From Carettochelys insculpta (Eukaryota > Chordata > Testudines > Carettochelyidae): a stretch of 64,000 nt of DNA. A program made the position numbers and the translations under genes. The stretch is from positions 26,448,001-26,512,000 of the forward strand of contig NC_134152.1 of assembly GCF_033958435.1 (NCBI RefSeq), in the 5' to 3' direction. Shown here one piece after another: positions 61,373-64,000 of this stretch (position 1 is its first letter; every line of letters starts with the position of its first letter). Under the pieces are notes generated by a model. It ran no database searches. It was not told the origin of the DNA and was given only the letters and a program-made list of their open reading frames with translations.

Positions 61373-62094
61373 CCCATAGTTGGAGCCTGAGCCCATTGAC
61401 CTGGACACAGACATTAACTGTAGTGTGTTTTGGTTTTTTTGCTGTCTAGCTGTATCCTGAATGGCAGCTTGTGGATTAATGTATCTAGCCCTCTCTCTTG
61501 GTAAATCCACCCTGAGTCATAGCCTGAACTATTGATTGTCTGCCAGCGTATTTAAGAGAAGACAAAGAAACAACATATACACGAGCCATGAGTCCAAAAA
61601 AACAAGGTGTGTATATGTCGATGTGTCTGTAGCAAAAGATATTATAACACGAATGGAAAGAGCAGCTACTCCATCATGTAGTTACTAATCCTTCTGAAAC
61701 AACAGTTGTATAACAGCTCCACAATATTCCTGCAGCAGGACATTTTGAGGTGCGGGAAACACATTGGCTTGAGTCCAAAAGGAGCTCATTGTGTCAGCTG
61801 CCACCAAGATACAGAAAACTCAATCCAGAAGTGCAGTGAATAGATCTATAGGAACAGAAAATAACCAAGTGGTCTGCAGTTTAACATCCTGATGAAATGG
61901 ACAAAAGTTATGTATTATTTCTTCCTAGCTCTAGGAGTGTAAGATGACATTCATTTAGTCCTCAACTTTGAAAATCAGAATTAGAGAAGACTGTCATCCC
62001 CCCATCATCTCTGTATATTAGTATGTAAACCAATCTCCGATTACTTTGCTAGAATCACACTGAAATGAGAATTAATGACTATTCAAATACTAAG
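61373..62094. other. Unclassified sequence
   Basis: Nothing was recognised beyond the CR1 boundary. Confidence 0.4.
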
Positions 62095-62270
62095 TTATGT
62101 GAGACAGTATCTTTTACTGGACCAGTTTCTTCTGTTGGTGAAAGGGACAACCTTTTGAGCTGACACAGAATTCTTATTCAGGTCTAACTGGTATAAACTC
62201 AAAAACTTGTCCCTTTCACCAGTAGAATTGGCCTAATAAAAATATTACCTCACCCACCTTGCCTCTCTTA
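62095..62270. repeat. Palindromic interspersed repeat (TGGTGAAAGGGACA type)
   Basis: ACTGGACCAGTTTCTTCTG and TTGGTGAAAGGGACAACC face TTGTCCCTTTCACCAGTAG and AATTGGCCTAATAAAAATA. The two arms are inverted copies around a TCTTATTCAGGTCTAAC centre. It is non-coding. Confidence 0.6.
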
Positions 62271-62973
62271 TAGCTGCGAATCTACATGTCTACAACAGCA
62301 TTGTGAACAAGTGTGAACCACACAGAGTATACAAAATTACAATACTCAAATTTGGTAGGCCCACAGGCAACTTTGTACATAGTATTTTCCTCTCCTACAG
62401 GGAATTCTCTATCTTGTCTATTGAGAAGTGTGTAATGAGAATTTGCAATCCTATGTTAGAATCAGCAACAATCTAAAGATGTCACAAATTTACCAACCTC
62501 TCACATCTTACATAAGTCAATAACTGCATTCGGAGGACATGTCAAAAGTCAGCACTCATTTTGAAAAGAAATCTGTATGTATAAAAGATGTTTAAGAATT
62601 TGAACCTTAGATGAAGCTGTGTAGTTTATGGAATGGCTGAGGATTTATGGAAGCTTTCTGAAACATATGGTTTATACACCAGCTACATCACGTGCTTAAA
62701 ATTTTATTACGTATTTATATCTAAAATTACCATACAATCCTAATGAATGGTGTAAGTCCTACTTATTTTGACAGCTATGAATACACTCAATTTCAAATTC
62801 TGCATACATTATTTTCTTGCTAATATTCTAAGGAAGAAAACCTATCCCAATGTTTGAATAACATCTGCATGAGAGTCTGAACACAGCTTTGTTTTGAACT
62901 TAATTTTTTCATAACATTCATATTATAGATTCCTAGATTTTAACACCAGAGGACTCCATCGTGAAAGTCTCAC

Positions 62974-63088
62974 CTCCAGTATAATATAGTCATAGGTGGC
63001 CCATTCCTGCATTAAGACCATAACTTCTAGTTGAAGTAGCATAAAAATACTTTTTAGAAAGCCATCAAAGCTCCATTTAAAGTTAAGA
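62974..63088 (-). CDS. Internal exon of the unidentified host gene
   Basis: On the minus strand AATTTAAATCAG precedes 115 bases, and CTGGAG then GTGAGACTTT follows. The frame (one base, then 38 codons) begins LNFKWSFDGFLKSIFML and ends QEWATYDYIILE. The run is hydrophobic with scattered aromatic residues, so it could be a membrane segment or a buried helix. The donor side is phase 0 and joins 58738-58815 in frame. The acceptor has a weak pyrimidine tract, so the left edge is less certain than the donor. Confidence 0.6.
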
Positions 63089-63961
63089 CTGATTTAAATT
63101 GTAATATTACACAGAATACTAACATACAGTAAAAATAAATTTGCGACATTTTCCACAATCAGAGCATTAATTTGTCTATTTCAAAGACTAACACGATACA
63201 TGAATTATATTACCAATTAAAAAAAATAATCTAAATATGCTCTAATTTGGTTTAACCACAACCATGAAAACAAAATCAACAAAAAAATTGAGTTACAGGT
63301 TCTTCTTCCAAGGTGCTTCAGAACAGAGTGATCGCCTTCTGTTCTTTTCTCTCTGGAGGGAGAGCCAGAAAAACAAAGTCACCCGGTACTTTCTCCCTCA
63401 AACATATCTGTTTGCAGAAAGAACCCTAATGATGTCTTCCCTAAACAAATTTCCTGTCTCCTGAGGGAGGGAGCAGAATGGATGTTAAATTTCCGTCAAA
63501 CTCAAATTGCTCTGTGACTCTCAAGGGAAATATCTGTAGCTTCAGCGTTCCAAAGTATTTATTATCCTCCTATTAAAGTCCTAATACTAGATATTAAATT
63601 AGCTACTACTGGCCTCCTCTAAAAGCTCTCTAGGAGCCTAGTAACAAATTTCTACTTACATGTAAGTTGTCTTCTGAAAAGCAGAGTTACTTTGATCTGA
63701 AACAATTTGGGCACTATTAACAGGCTTAGCTAAGAGTTAGGATACCTTTGATTCTGCTAATGCCTTTGCACAGCAATGACTAGTTCTTGTGCTGGCTGCA
63801 GTATTATTTGAACTGACAAAGTGTCCACCAGAGCAGGAGTAGTGTTAATAGGGTTACAAAATGTCTCCATTCAAAGGAACAAATCATTTTCCTTTTGTGG
63901 TTTGGGATATGCCCTGTTTCTATGCTATTTCTTTTAAAAATGCTTTATAATTCTCTAGACT
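63089..63961. other. AT-rich sequence, nothing firm
   Basis: A tract at 63649-63677 has a strong minus-strand acceptor and donor only 14 bases apart; see rejected items. No repeat family was recognised. Confidence 0.4.
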
Positions 63962-64000
63962 TGGGGCAGGCACAACATGACCTGTGGGCCTGATCCTGCC
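63962..64000 (+). mobile_element. Start of a hAT-like element cut by the window edge
   Basis: TTGGGGCAGGCACAACATGA then CCTGTGGGCCTGATCCTGCC resembles the left end of a long non-autonomous hAT family (GGGCAACATACGGCCTG type). Only 40 bp are visible. Confidence 0.4.

Noticed and set aside
63649..63677. Possible 14-base microexon on the minus strand (AACTCTGCTTTTCAG, then AAGACAACTTACAT, then GTAAGTAG)
   Set aside because: Both splice motifs are strong, but the unit is a near-palindrome (ACTTACATGTAAGT), and nothing ties it to the neighbouring exon phases.
1..64000. Bacterial systems (operons, CRISPR, defence genes, tRNA/rRNA clusters)
   Set aside because: Intron-like low coding density, LINEs and DNA transposons show a vertebrate genome; none of these features is present.

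Overview
This window looks like the genome of a vertebrate, most likely a non-avian reptile and probably a turtle. That is inferred from repeat content: CR1 LINE 3' ends whose terminus repeats GATTCTGTG, several other non-LTR retrotransposon families, abundant PIF/Harbinger foldback elements, TA-flanked Tigger/pogo-like MITEs with GTTGAACCTCTC ends, and hAT derivatives. There are no bacterial operons, tRNA or rRNA genes, CRISPR arrays or viral genes that I can recognise. Most of the sequence is AT-rich intron or intergenic DNA.

Host gene. Scattered short exons on the minus strand are the only host coding sequence I can support. The best are 62974-63088, 58738-58815, 40103-40270 and the terminal coding exon 24108-24290, which ends in a stop codon. 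Their ends fall at codon boundaries where they would join, so they fit one gene of at least 39 kb running from right to left. I do not recognise the protein. Weaker candidate exons lie at 26307-26360, 41247-41315, 45360-45422 and 53400-53640.

Mobile DNA, left to right. 1-26 kb: a CpG-rich foldback element, seven GTTGAACC-type MITEs, a LINE fragment with a perfect 11-bp target duplication (2806-3253), a 415-bp almost completely palindromic Harbinger MITE (9508-9922), hAT derivatives, and a 1.47-kb LINE copy with reverse transcriptase and C-terminal zinc motif flanked by 14-bp duplications (19900-21368). 29-38 kb: CR1 copies, then a nest in which a LINE 3' end was hit twice, by a Harbinger MITE (33350-33753) and by a 3.93-kb two-gene Harbinger element (33781-37710) with intact ends and a TAA duplication but inactivated genes. 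40-50 kb: more LINE and CR1 fragments, Tigger-like pieces, a C-rich minisatellite and a hAT element with an 8-bp duplication. 50.4-53.1 kb: the longest CR1 copy, covering part of the endonuclease, the reverse transcriptase and the 3' end. 59.7-61.4 kb: an old CR1 split by a hAT element. A hAT-like element begins at the right edge.

The most coherent system is the Harbinger set: a two-gene element (SANT-like DNA-binding protein plus DDE transposase) and short non-coding elements that share its GGC..GTCTACACTA ends and 3-bp target duplications. Family assignments rest on motifs read by eye; no database search was possible.
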